A stretch of 36,551 bases of DNA from Streptosporangiaceae bacterium (GTDB lineage Bacteria; Actinomycetota; Actinomycetes; Streptosporangiales; Streptosporangiaceae). How positions within the stretch are numbered: the stretch's first letter is position 1; each line of letters starts with the position of its first letter. The position numbers and the translations under genes are program-made. This document shows, in pieces, positions 24,845 to 32,558 of this stretch. The stretch is from contig JAICWX010000059.1 in assembly GCA_025934635.1 (NCBI GenBank), positions 1 through 36,551 on the forward strand. The letters are read 5' to 3'. Below the pieces are notes generated by a model. It was not told the origin of the DNA and made no database searches. It saw only the letters and a program-made list of their open reading frames with translations.

Positions 24845-24997
24845 TCAGGGCTTCTATCCCGTCAGGTGTTCCCCGGCCTTCCCAGCGAGCACTGCTCGCC
24901 AGGGCCAGCCTGAGTCGCGGCGCCGCTCGGTCCAGTCCCGGCCGCCCTGATTGTCGGCGTTACCTAGCGGACAGCCAGCGGAACCCTAGGCGCAACC
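24836..24997 (-). ncRNA. ykkC-class riboswitch (guanidine-I / ppGpp / PRPP superfamily)
   Basis: Reading 5' to 3' on the minus strand the three conserved blocks of the ykkC class occur in order: CTAGGGTTCCGC (ending near 24978), GGACTGGACCGAG (24938-24926) and ACACC followed by GGGATAGAAGCCC (about 24868-24848). The expected stems form: P1 GCGCC (24993-24989) with GGCGC (24924-24920); GTTCC with GGGAC inside it; P3 CTCAGG (24914-24909) with CCTGAG (24849-24844), topped by a perfect hairpin GCGAGC-AGT-GCTCGC (24899-24885). The subtype is not clear: AUAGAAGCCC, CCGAGC and the missing GGGAG tail differ from the guanidine-I consensus as I remember it. The gene downstream is an EamA transporter. 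Confidence 0.8.
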
Positions 24998-25013
24998 ACG
25001 TGCTAACCACAGC

Positions 25014-25928
25014 TTAACCTCTCTGCGGGTTCCCGAACCCCAGCATGGTCCGCAGCAGCAGCGTGACCCAGGTGCGGTAGGGCCGCCAGTTCTCGCTGAT
25101 CGCCAGGATCTGCCCGGGGGTGGCCGGCCCGGGCAGTCCGTAGGCCAGCTCGACCGCGCGGGCCAGCCGCGGCTCGCCGCTGGGCACGGCGTCGGGGAAG
25201 CCCGCGCCGCGCAGCAGGGTAAGCCCGGCCGAGAAGTCCCCGATCCCCGGCAGCTTCTTCAAGTCCGCCAGGGCCTCCTCCGGGGGCATGGCGCGTAGCC
25301 GGGCCGCGTCGAGCTGCCCGTCGAGGGCGGCCAGGGCCACCGACCGGAGCCACTCCGGCTTGGGCGCGGCCAGCCCGGGGAACGTGTCCAGCTGAGCCAG
25401 TCGCTGCGGGGACGGGAAGGCGTGCACCACCTGGCCGCCGAAGCTGACCGGCTCGCCGAGCCGCTCGCTCATCCGCGCCTTGATCACCGCCCCCTGGGTG
25501 ATGCGGATCCGGCGCACGATGATGGTCCACGCCGCCGCCTCGTACGGGGACCAGAAGCCGACCGGCCGCAGGCCGGGAAATTTCCGCTGGACCTCGCCTA
25601 CCACGGGATCCCGCTCGCCCACCGCGGGGAAATCCGAGCCGTCCACGTCGAGCGACAGGATCCGCTCCAGCTGCGGACGTATCTCGGCCATCAGGTCCGG
25701 GCCGGGGTCCGGCGGGCTGACGACCTCCGCTGTCACCAGGCCGTCGGCGTCCTGCCGCACCCGGACGCCGACCGTCCGCCAGCTGCCCTCGACCGGAAAA
25801 GCCAGTTCGAGCACGCTGGCCGGCGCGCCACCGTACGACGCGGGCGTGAAGCCCTCGAGGAACGCGATGCTGGCCGCCAGCGAGAACGGCCCGCGCGGGA
25901 CCAGGGTGAACGTCTCCATGAGGACCAT
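25014..25928 (-). CDS. AlkA-like DNA-3-methyladenine glycosylase family protein
   Basis: 304-residue HhH-GPD base-excision glycosylase homologue that would flip and remove alkylated bases. The N-terminal mixed-sheet domain (to about 120) is followed by the helical domain with the helix-hairpin-helix KKLPGIGDFSAGLTLLRGAG. After the hairpin, where AlkA has a catalytic Asp, this protein reads DAVPSGEPRLARAV, with Glu at the matching place by my alignment. Start codons at 25949, 25928 and 25919 are all in frame; I chose 25928 for the GGTGG site. It is divergent from the GntR regulator. Confidence 0.82.
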   Translation of the reverse strand: MVLMETFTLVPRGPFSLAASIAFLEGFTPASYGGAPASVLELAFPVEGSWRTVGVRVRQDADGLVTAEVVSPPDPGPDLMAEIRPQLERILSLDVDGSDFPAVGERDPVVGEVQRKFPGLRPVGFWSPYEAAAWTIIVRRIRITQGAVIKARMSERLGEPVSFGGQVVHAFPSPQRLAQLDTFPGLAAPKPEWLRSVALAALDGQLDAARLRAMPPEEALADLKKLPGIGDFSAGLTLLRGAGFPDAVPSGEPRLARAVELAYGLPGPATPGQILAISENWRPYRTWVTLLLRTMLGFGNPQRG

Positions 25929-25988
25929 CACACCACCGACTGCTGACATTCGCGGGCCGTTGACAGTCCGTCCGCACCCTGCCTACGA

Positions 25989-26009
25989 TCTCATACGTCA
26001 TATACGAGA
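25989..26009. promoter_or_regulatory. Candidate operator of the GntR/FCD regulator
   Basis: A 21-bp imperfect palindrome, TCTCATACGT-C-ATATACGAGA, 7 of 10 arm positions symmetric, centred on 25999. It lies 9 bp before the ATG at 26018 in the AlkA-divergent gap. Position and size fit an FCD-type autoregulatory site that would also shut the sugar-acid operon. Confidence 0.45.
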
Positions 26010-26017
26010 CGCGGTAC

Positions 26018-26686
26018 ATGATGTCTGCTCCTTATCTGGTCCTGAACGGCGCGGGTGCCCTCCCGTCGCGCACGGTGGCCGTGCTCGACGCGATCAAGCA
26101 CGCGATCCTGGCCGGCGAGCTCAGACCGGGCCAGGCCCTGGTCGAGACCGACCTGGCCGAGGTGCTCGGCGTATCCAAGACCCCGGTGCGCGAGGCGCTC
26201 AAGACCCTGGCCGGCGCCCGGCTCGTGACCATGAGCCCGTACAAAGGTGCCTGCGTGCGCGTGGTCGACGACGAGCAGGCCCGGCACGTCTACGACGCCC
26301 GCCTGCTGCTGGAGCCCGAGGCCGTGGCCCGCGCCGTGACCCGGGGCCACGACTGGGGGCCCGCGCACGAGGCCCTGACCCGCGCCGACGGCGCCGCCGA
26401 CCAGGCCGGGCGCAGCCTGGCCAACCGCGACTTCCACCGCGAGCTCTACGCCGGCTGCGGCAACCCGCTGCTGGTCCGCATGCTCGATGACCTGCGCGAT
26501 CAGACCGCCCTGGTCAGCGTGGCGGCGTGGCACCGCGAACCCGGCTGGCGGCCGACCCCGAGCTGGGAGCACGAGGCGGCCGAGCACCAGGCCGTGCTCA
26601 CGGCCGCCCACGACGGCGACGCCGAGCGCGCGGCACTCCTGCTCCGCGACCACATCACGTCCTTCGTCGCCCGGAATTTCCCTTAA
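26018..26686 (+). CDS. GntR-family regulator, FCD subgroup
   Basis: 222 residues: winged HTH at about 15-75 (ELRPGQALVETDLAEVLGVS then KTPVREALKTL) and an all-helical FCD ligand domain with metal-binding-type residues (LANRDFHRELYAG, and the C-terminal EHQAVLTAAHDGD with its His). FCD regulators sense sugar acids and related carboxylates. It directly precedes the dehydratase genes (21 bp), so it likely represses them until the sugar acid is present. ATG 26018 or 26021 is possible; neither has a strong ribosome site. Confidence 0.92.
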   Translation: MMSAPYLVLNGAGALPSRTVAVLDAIKHAILAGELRPGQALVETDLAEVLGVSKTPVREALKTLAGARLVTMSPYKGACVRVVDDEQARHVYDARLLLEPEAVARAVTRGHDWGPAHEALTRADGAADQAGRSLANRDFHRELYAGCGNPLLVRMLDDLRDQTALVSVAAWHREPGWRPTPSWEHEAAEHQAVLTAAHDGDAERAALLLRDHITSFVARNFP

Positions 26687-26707
26687 ATCACAGGAGAACC
26701 AGACACG

Positions 26708-27637
26708 ATGAGCCTCACCCTGGCCGACGCGGAGAACCTGCGGCAGGTCCTCGCCACGGTGGTCGCCGTCCCCGTCACGCCGTTCCAGGCCGGCGGGAGC
26801 CCCGACTGGGACACCTACGCCGCGCTGACCGGGCGCCTGATCGACGGCGGGATCACGGTCATCACGCCGAACGGCAACACCGGCGAGTTCTACGCGCTCA
26901 GCCCGGCCGAGGCCAGGCAGGCGGCCGAGACGGCGGCCCGGACCTGCGCCGCGCGGGGCCAGGGAACCGAGCTGCTGGCCGGGGTCGGCCACGATATCGC
27001 CAGCGCCGTCGAGGCAGCCCGGCACGCGCGGGACCAGGGCATCCGGATGATCATGATCCACCAGCCGGTGCACCCCTACGTCTCCCGCGAAGGCTGGATC
27101 GACTACCACGCCGCCATCGCCGGCGCGGTCCCCGGCCTGGGCGTCGTCCTGTACGTCAGGAACGAGCGCATCACCGGGGCGGACATCGCCGCGCTGGCCG
27201 ACCGGGCGCCGAACGTCATCGCCGTCAAGTACGGCATCCGCGACGCCAGTACGTTCGCCGCGGTAGCCACCGACGCCGGGATCGACCGGTTCACCTGGCT
27301 GGCCGGGGCGGCCGAGCTGACCGCGCCCTCGTACTGGGCCAGCGGCGCGCACGGCTTCACCTCCGGCCTGGCCAGCGTCGACCCCGCCCTGCCGCTGGCC
27401 ATGCTGACCGCACTGCGCGGCAACGACTACGGCGCGGCGATGAAGACCTGGGAGAAGGTCCGCCGGTTCGAGGAGCTCCGCGCGGCCGGCGCGAACGCCG
27501 ACAACGTCAGCGTGGTCAAGGAGGCCCTGGCCCAGCTGGGCCTGTGCCGCCCCGATGTGCGGCCGCCGAGCCGGCTCCTTCCCCCGGCCATCAGGCAGGA
27601 GATCACGGACATCCTCGGCGGCTGGGGCCTGGCATGA
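26708..27637 (+). CDS. DHDPS-family dehydratase/aldolase (2-keto-3-deoxy sugar acid type)
   Basis: 309-residue TIM-barrel of the dihydrodipicolinate synthase family. The Schiff-base Lys is K174 (VIAVKYGIRD) and the Tyr Y149 (GVVLYVRNE); the substrate loop reads TPNGNTGEFYAL in place of the GTTGE of true DapA. This and the neighbours argue for a 2-keto-3-deoxypentonate (or 5-keto-4-deoxyglucarate) dehydratase giving alpha-ketoglutarate semialdehyde, not for lysine synthesis. Ribosome site AGGAG 11 nt upstream. The next gene overlaps by 4 bp (ATGA). Confidence 0.88.
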   Translation: MSLTLADAENLRQVLATVVAVPVTPFQAGGSPDWDTYAALTGRLIDGGITVITPNGNTGEFYALSPAEARQAAETAARTCAARGQGTELLAGVGHDIASAVEAARHARDQGIRMIMIHQPVHPYVSREGWIDYHAAIAGAVPGLGVVLYVRNERITGADIAALADRAPNVIAVKYGIRDASTFAAVATDAGIDRFTWLAGAAELTAPSYWASGAHGFTSGLASVDPALPLAMLTALRGNDYGAAMKTWEKVRRFEELRAAGANADNVSVVKEALAQLGLCRPDVRPPSRLLPPAIRQEITDILGGWGLA

Positions 27638-29370
27638 AGCAGCCGGAAGAACTGCGCAGCTTCGGCTGGTTCGGCGCCGAGCGCACCTCCGGGCTGCGGT
27701 CGTTCAGCCACCGCTCGCGGATGCGCCAGCTCGGCGTGGAGGGCGAGGAGCACCTGGGCAAGCCCCATATCCTCATCCTCAACACCTGGTCCGAGATCAA
27801 CCCCTGCCACATGCACCTGCGCCAGCGGGCCGAGCAGGTCAAGCGCGGCGTGCTGGAAGCCGGCGGCTTCCCCATCGAGATGCCGGTGGCCACGCTGAGC
27901 GAGACGTTCCAGAAGCCGACCCCGATGATGTACCGGAACCTGCTGGCCATGGAGGCCGAGGAACTGCTCCGCTCCTACCCGGCCGACGGCGCGGTGCTCA
28001 TGGGCGGCTGCGACAAGACCACCCCGGCCCTGCTGATGGGCGCGGCCAGCGCCAATATCCCGGCGATCTACGTGACGGCCGGCCCGATGCTGCGCGGCAA
28101 CTTCCGCGGCCAGCCGCTGGGCAGCGGCACCGACCTGTGGAAATTCTGGGACGACGCCCGGGCCCAGCTGATCGGCGAGTGCGAGCTGGCCGAGCTCGAG
28201 TGCGGCATCGCCCGCTCGCCCGGCCACTGCATGACGATGGGCACCGCCTCGACGATGACATCCGCCGCCGAGGCCCTCGGCATGACCCTGCCCGGGATGG
28301 CCTCCATTCCCGCGGTGGACTCCGCCCACTACCGGATGGCCGCGGCCAGCGGCCGGCGCATCGTGGGCATGGCCTGGGAGGACCTCACCCCGGACAAGAT
28401 CCTCACCCGCGAGGCGTTCGAGGACGCGGTGGCCACCGTGCTCGCGCTCGGCGGCTCCACCAACGCGTTCATCCACCTGATCGCCATGGCCGGCCGGGCC
28501 GGGGTGGACCTCACGCTGGACGACTTCGACGCCATCTCGCGCCGCGTCCCGTGGCTGGCGAACATCCGGCCAAGCGGTAAGTACCTGATGGACGACTTCT
28601 ATGTCGCAGGCGGCCTGCCCGCGCTGCTCGGCCAGCTGGCGACCGTCCCCGGGGCGCTGCACCTGGACCGGATGACGGCGAACGGCCACCCGTTCGGGGA
28701 GAATATCTCTGACGCAGCCGTGCACGACCCGGACGTCATCCGCTCGCCGCAGACCGCGCTGGCCGCCGAGGGCGGGGTGGCGGTGCTGCGCGGCAACCTG
28801 GCCCCCGACGGCGCCGTGATCAAGCACATCGCGGCCGAGCCGCGGCTGGTGAAGCACACCGGCCCCGCCGTCGTCTTCGACGACTACGCCGACCTGCAAA
28901 AGCGCATCAACGACCCGGCCCTGAACATCACCGCCGACTCGGTCCTGGTGCTGAAGAACGCCGGCCCCAAGGGCGGCCCGGGCATGCCCGAGTACGGCAT
29001 GCTGCCCATCCCCGACTACCTGCTGGCCCAGGGCGTCCGCGACATGGTGCGGATCTCCGACGCCCGGATGAGCGGCACCAGCTACGGCGCCTGCGTCCTG
29101 CACGTGGCCCCGGAATCGTTCGTCGGGGGCCCGCTGGCCCTCGTCCGGACCGGCGACCCGGTCACCCTCGACGTCGCCGCCCGGCTGCTTTCCGTCGATG
29201 TGCCCGAACGGGTGATGCGCGAGCGGCGGGCCAGCTGGCAGCCTCCTGAGCCGACGTTCGAGCGCGGCTACGGCGCCCTGTACACCGAGCACATCACCCA
29301 GGCCAACGAAGGCTGCGACTTCGGCTTCCTGGCCCGGCCCGGCCGCAATCCAGAGCCCAACCCCCGGTAA
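27634..29370 (+). CDS. IlvD/Edd-family sugar-acid dehydratase
   Basis: Fe-S dehydratase of 578 residues. The three cluster-ligand cysteines are visible: C58 (WSEINPCHMHLR), C126 (LMGGCDKTTPALL) and C199 (SPGHCMTMGTASTM). The C-terminal KGGPGMPEYGMLPIP and DARMSGTSYGACVLH motifs are typical. In this operon it should dehydrate an aldonate such as L-arabinonate (possibly xylonate or galactonate) to the 2-keto-3-deoxy acid that the DHDPS-type enzyme uses. It is not the ilvD of valine synthesis, which would have amino-acid genes nearby. ATG at 27634 overlaps the preceding stop. Confidence 0.9.
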   Translation: MKQPEELRSFGWFGAERTSGLRSFSHRSRMRQLGVEGEEHLGKPHILILNTWSEINPCHMHLRQRAEQVKRGVLEAGGFPIEMPVATLSETFQKPTPMMYRNLLAMEAEELLRSYPADGAVLMGGCDKTTPALLMGAASANIPAIYVTAGPMLRGNFRGQPLGSGTDLWKFWDDARAQLIGECELAELECGIARSPGHCMTMGTASTMTSAAEALGMTLPGMASIPAVDSAHYRMAAASGRRIVGMAWEDLTPDKILTREAFEDAVATVLALGGSTNAFIHLIAMAGRAGVDLTLDDFDAISRRVPWLANIRPSGKYLMDDFYVAGGLPALLGQLATVPGALHLDRMTANGHPFGENISDAAVHDPDVIRSPQTALAAEGGVAVLRGNLAPDGAVIKHIAAEPRLVKHTGPAVVFDDYADLQKRINDPALNITADSVLVLKNAGPKGGPGMPEYGMLPIPDYLLAQGVRDMVRISDARMSGTSYGACVLHVAPESFVGGPLALVRTGDPVTLDVAARLLSVDVPERVMRERRASWQPPEPTFERGYGALYTEHITQANEGCDFGFLARPGRNPEPNPR

Positions 29371-29397
29371 TCTCGGGTCGTCTGCTGAGGAGGACCG

Positions 29398-30846
29398 ATG
29401 ATCCAAGGGTTTGACCCGCGCACCGGCGAGCCAGTGGGAGAGCCGGTCGCCGAGACCTCCGCCGCCGAGGTCGACGCGATTGTCTCCGCGGCCGCGGCCG
29501 CGCTCCCGGCCTGGTCGGCGTTCACCGGCCGGGCCGAGGCGCTCGAGGCCGTCGCCGACGCCCTCGACGCCAGGAAGGGCGAGCTCGCGGCCATCGCCGA
29601 CACCGAGACCGCGCTCGGCGGCGAGCGGCTGACCGGCGAGGTGGCCCGGGCGACCGGGCAGCTGCGGCTGTTCGCGTCGGTGCTGCGGGACGGCGGCTAC
29701 CTCGATACCGCCGTCACCGCGGCCGAGGGCGTCGTGCCGGACCTGCGCCGGATCGACCGGCCCATCGGCCCGGTCGCCGTGTTCGCGGCGTCGAACTTCC
29801 CCTTCGCGTTCTCCGTCGTCGGCGGGGACATGGCGTCCGCGCTGGCCGCCGGGTGCCCGGTCGTGGTCAAGGCACACGAGGCGCACCCGGTCACCTCCGA
29901 CGTGTGCGCCGAGATCGTGACCGGCGCGCTGGCCGCCGCCGGGGCCCCGGCCGGCACGTTCGGCCTGGTGCACGGGGTGGAGGCCGGGCTCAGCCTGCTG
30001 CGGCACCCGCTGATCGCGGCGGCCGGGTTCACCGGCTCGACCGCGGGCGGCCTGGCCCTGGCCAGGATCTGCGCCGAGCGCCCGGTGCCGATCCCGTTCT
30101 TCGGCGAACTCGGCTCGGTCAACCCGGTCGTGGTCCTGCCCGGCGCCGCGTTCTCCCGGCCGGCCGCGGTCGCCACCGGCTACGCCGGCTCGCTGACGCT
30201 GGGCGCCGGCCAGTTCTGCACCAACCCCGGCCTGCTGTTCGTCCCGGAGGACGTGGGCCTGCTGTCCGCGATCGCCGAGGCGGCCGGCGCCTCGGCGGGC
30301 GGCGCCATGCTGTCCGGCCGGATCTTCGCCGGCTTCCAGGACGCGGTGGCCGAGGCCGCCGACCACCCCGGCGTCACCGAGCTGGCCGAGGGCAAGCCGG
30401 GCCCCGGTCCGTGGGGCGCCACCCCCCGGGTGTTCCAGCTGACACTGAAGGAGTTCGCCGACGACCTCGCGGTGCTGTCCCGCGAGCGGTTCGGCCCGGC
30501 CGGCCTGGTGATCACCTACCCGTCGGTCGAGGACCTGCTGCCGGTCCTCGCCTCCCTGGCCGGGAACCTGGTCGGCACGATCCACGTCGACACCGAGTCC
30601 GAGCAGGACCTGGACCTGGCCCGCCAGGTCGTCGCGGTGCTGGAGCGCGTCGCGGGCCGGATCGTCTGCAACGGCTGGCCGACCGGCGTGGCCGTGGTCG
30701 CGGCGCAGAACCACGGCGGTCCCTGGCCCGCCACCACCGCCCCGGCCTACACCTCGGTCGGCACCGCCGCCATCCGCCGCTGGCTCGTCCCCCGGGCCTA
30801 CCAGGACTTCCCGCCCGAGCTCCTGCCGGAAGGATTGCGCTCATGA
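29398..30846 (+). CDS. Alpha-ketoglutarate-semialdehyde (2,5-dioxovalerate) dehydrogenase
   Basis: 482-residue aldehyde dehydrogenase of the NADP-linked group used in sugar-acid catabolism. N133 (ASNFPFAFSV), E237 (FFGELGSVNPV) and C274 (GAGQFCTNPG) form the active site; the SNFPFAFSVVGGD and ELGSVNPVVVLPGA segments separate this group from betaine-type enzymes. It would oxidise alpha-ketoglutarate semialdehyde to 2-oxoglutarate, the last step of the pathway in this operon. An excellent GAGGAGG site precedes the ATG. The next gene overlaps by 4 bp. Confidence 0.92.
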   Translation: MIQGFDPRTGEPVGEPVAETSAAEVDAIVSAAAAALPAWSAFTGRAEALEAVADALDARKGELAAIADTETALGGERLTGEVARATGQLRLFASVLRDGGYLDTAVTAAEGVVPDLRRIDRPIGPVAVFAASNFPFAFSVVGGDMASALAAGCPVVVKAHEAHPVTSDVCAEIVTGALAAAGAPAGTFGLVHGVEAGLSLLRHPLIAAAGFTGSTAGGLALARICAERPVPIPFFGELGSVNPVVVLPGAAFSRPAAVATGYAGSLTLGAGQFCTNPGLLFVPEDVGLLSAIAEAAGASAGGAMLSGRIFAGFQDAVAEAADHPGVTELAEGKPGPGPWGATPRVFQLTLKEFADDLAVLSRERFGPAGLVITYPSVEDLLPVLASLAGNLVGTIHVDTESEQDLDLARQVVAVLERVAGRIVCNGWPTGVAVVAAQNHGGPWPATTAPAYTSVGTAAIRRWLVPRAYQDFPPELLPEGLRS

Positions 30847-31304
30847 GCCCTCAGATCGCGACGAACACCTCGGTCAGCAAGGACGAGCTGACCGACTTCA
30901 TCCGGCCGCGGCACCACGCGATCGTGATCACGGCGCGGGCCGACGGCCGGCCGCAGGCGTCCCCGGTTACCTGCGGGGTCGACAGCGAGGGCCGGATCGT
31001 GGTCGCGACCTATCCCGAGCGGGCCAAGACCCGCAACGCCCGGCGCGACGAGCAGGTCAGCGTGCTGGTGCTGTCCGACGACTTCGGCGGTCCCTGGGTG
31101 CAGGTCGACGGCACCGCCGAGGTGCTCGACGTGCCGGAGGCGGTGGAGCCGCTGGTGGAGTATTTCCGGTCGATTTCCGGCGAGCACTCGGACTGGGACG
31201 AGTACCGGCAGGCCATGGTGCGCCAGGGTAAGTCGCTGCTCCGCGTCACGCCGGTGCGCTGGGGGCCGGTGGCGACCGGAGGATTCCCCGCCCGGCTTGC
31301 GTGA
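30843..31304 (+). CDS. PPOX-class F420-dependent oxidoreductase
   Basis: 153-residue split-barrel protein of the F420/FMN-binding PPOX class: FIRPRHHAIVITARADGRPQ near the start (about 20-39), then VVATYPERAKTRNARRD and VQVDGTAEVLDVPEA. Likely reduces or senses an unknown substrate with F420. The ATG overlaps the dehydrogenase stop (ATGA), so it is made from the same transcript although its job in sugar-acid breakdown is not evident. Different branch from the PPOX-family protein at 11675. Confidence 0.87.
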   Translation: MSPQIATNTSVSKDELTDFIRPRHHAIVITARADGRPQASPVTCGVDSEGRIVVATYPERAKTRNARRDEQVSVLVLSDDFGGPWVQVDGTAEVLDVPEAVEPLVEYFRSISGEHSDWDEYRQAMVRQGKSLLRVTPVRWGPVATGGFPARLA

Positions 31305-31316
31305 CAGACTGGCCGC

Positions 31317-31922
31317 ATGACCGCATCGGATCCGAAAGCGGACCTACACCGTTACCTGCAGGACGCGCGCGAAGCCCTGCTCTGGAAGCTCGACGGCCTC
31401 ACGGAGTACGACGTCCGCCGCCCGATGGTGCCTACCGGCACCAACCTGCTGGGACTCGTCAAGCACGTGGCCAGCGTGGAGCTGGGGTATTTCGGCGACT
31501 GCTTCGGACGGCCCTATGACGAGCCGCTGCCCTGGCTGGAGGACGCGGCCGAGCCCAACGCGGACATGTGGGCCGCCCCCGGCGAGACGCGGGAGCAGGT
31601 CACCGGCCTGTACCGGCGGGCCTGGGCCCATTCCGACACCACCATCGGCGCGCTCCCGCTGGACGCGGTCGGTCATGTGCCGTGGTGGCCGGCCAGCCGC
31701 AGCGAAGTGACGCTGCACAAGATCCTCGTTCACATGATCGCCGAGACCGACCGGCACGCCGGGCAGGCCGACATCGTCCGTGAGCTCATCGACGGCGCGG
31801 CCGGACTGCGCGAAGGCAACGACAACATGGCCCCGGGCGATAAGGCGTGGTGGGAGGACTACCGGAGCAGGCTTGAGCAGGCTGCCCGCGAAGCCGAGCC
31901 GGTGGCCCGCGAGGCCGGCTAG
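31317..31922 (+). CDS. DinB/DUF664-family protein
   Basis: 201-residue four-helix-bundle protein of the DinB-like superfamily. H50 (GLVKHVASVELGYFGD), H138 and H146 (ILVHMIAETDRHAGQADIV) form the expected three-His metal site; some relatives are mycothiol- or bacillithiol-dependent transferases. It is not DNA polymerase IV despite the name. A CAGACT box (31305-31310) ends 6 nt before the ATG, so it may have its own leaderless start, or continue the upstream operon (12-bp gap). Confidence 0.88.
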   Translation: MTASDPKADLHRYLQDAREALLWKLDGLTEYDVRRPMVPTGTNLLGLVKHVASVELGYFGDCFGRPYDEPLPWLEDAAEPNADMWAAPGETREQVTGLYRRAWAHSDTTIGALPLDAVGHVPWWPASRSEVTLHKILVHMIAETDRHAGQADIVRELIDGAAGLREGNDNMAPGDKAWWEDYRSRLEQAAREAEPVAREAG

Positions 31923-31937
31923 GCCCGCGCTGCCCGG

Positions 31938-32546
31938 CTAGCCGCCGGTCCTGACGTCGAACCGGGGCACGCCTTCCAGCAGGAACGACAGGTCGGTGCC
32001 GGCCGGCACGTTGGCCGGCGGGACGCCGCGCCGGAACAGGCGGCCGGTGCTGGCCCCGGCCAGCACCGCGCGCTGGTCGCTGACCCCGAGCCAGGCGCCC
32101 TCGCGCAGCCCGAGCACCGGCACCTCCACGATCGGCATGTCGTTGGTGGTGCGGATGGACGGGCAGGCCACGTTCGAGCCGGCGCTCGCCCCCAGGTAGG
32201 GCACCCCGCCGCGGACCGCCGCGCGGATGCCGTCCAGGACCGCCAGGCGGTGCAGGGCCCGCAGCAGGCGGTATGAGTTGCCGCCGCCCGTGAAGAAGGC
32301 CTGCGCCGCGCGCACCGCCCGGGCCGGATCGTCCATCTCGTGCAGGCTGTCGACCGCGACGGCGATGCCGAGGCTGCCCAGGGCCTTGCGCATGAGCTCG
32401 GCGTAGGCGGCCGGGTCGCCGCTGGCGAAGGGGACGAACAAGATCCGGGCGCGGTCGCCCAGGATGGACCTGATCGCGTCGGCGGCATGCTCGAGGAACC
32501 CCTGCCCGGGTGCCCGCGAATTCGACAGCAGCAGCAGTTCAGCCAT
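31938..32546 (-). CDS. Peptidase E (S51) homologue with an internal deletion
   Basis: 202 residues. The N-terminal half is a good peptidase E: LLLLSNSRAPGQGFLEHAAD, FFTGGGNSYRLL and the nucleophile elbow YLGASAGSNVA, then TIRT-like IRTTNDMPIVE. Here the family normally continues for about 50 residues that include the INPHYLD catalytic-His segment; this copy jumps straight to VPVLGLREGAWLGVSD and the normal C-terminus. The frame is kept, so a stable but catalytically dead protein is possible. Start ATG 32546 has TAGAGT (32553-32558) 6 nt upstream. Confidence 0.85.
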   Translation of the reverse strand: MAELLLLSNSRAPGQGFLEHAADAIRSILGDRARILFVPFASGDPAAYAELMRKALGSLGIAVAVDSLHEMDDPARAVRAAQAFFTGGGNSYRLLRALHRLAVLDGIRAAVRGGVPYLGASAGSNVACPSIRTTNDMPIVEVPVLGLREGAWLGVSDQRAVLAGASTGRLFRRGVPPANVPAGTDLSFLLEGVPRFDVRTGG

Positions 32547-32552
32547 CGTGGC

Positions 32553-32558
32553 ACTCTA
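32553..32558 (-). promoter_or_regulatory. -10 box of the peptidase E homologue
   Basis: TAGAGT, 6 nt before the ATG at 32546; it overlaps the end of the upstream pseudogene. Confidence 0.4.

Noticed and set aside
27634..29370. Branched-chain amino acid ilvD
   Set aside because: Same superfamily, but the operon partners (DHDPS-type and alpha-ketoglutarate-semialdehyde dehydrogenase) and the FCD regulator fit sugar-acid breakdown.
27427..30714. 1095-residue open frame opposite the dehydratase and dehydrogenase genes
   Set aside because: Low-complexity shadow of two well-supported enzymes; no motif or ribosome site of its own.
31317..31922. DNA damage-inducible DNA polymerase IV
   Set aside because: The name DinB is shared, but this is the metal-binding four-helix-bundle family, with three His and no polymerase motifs.
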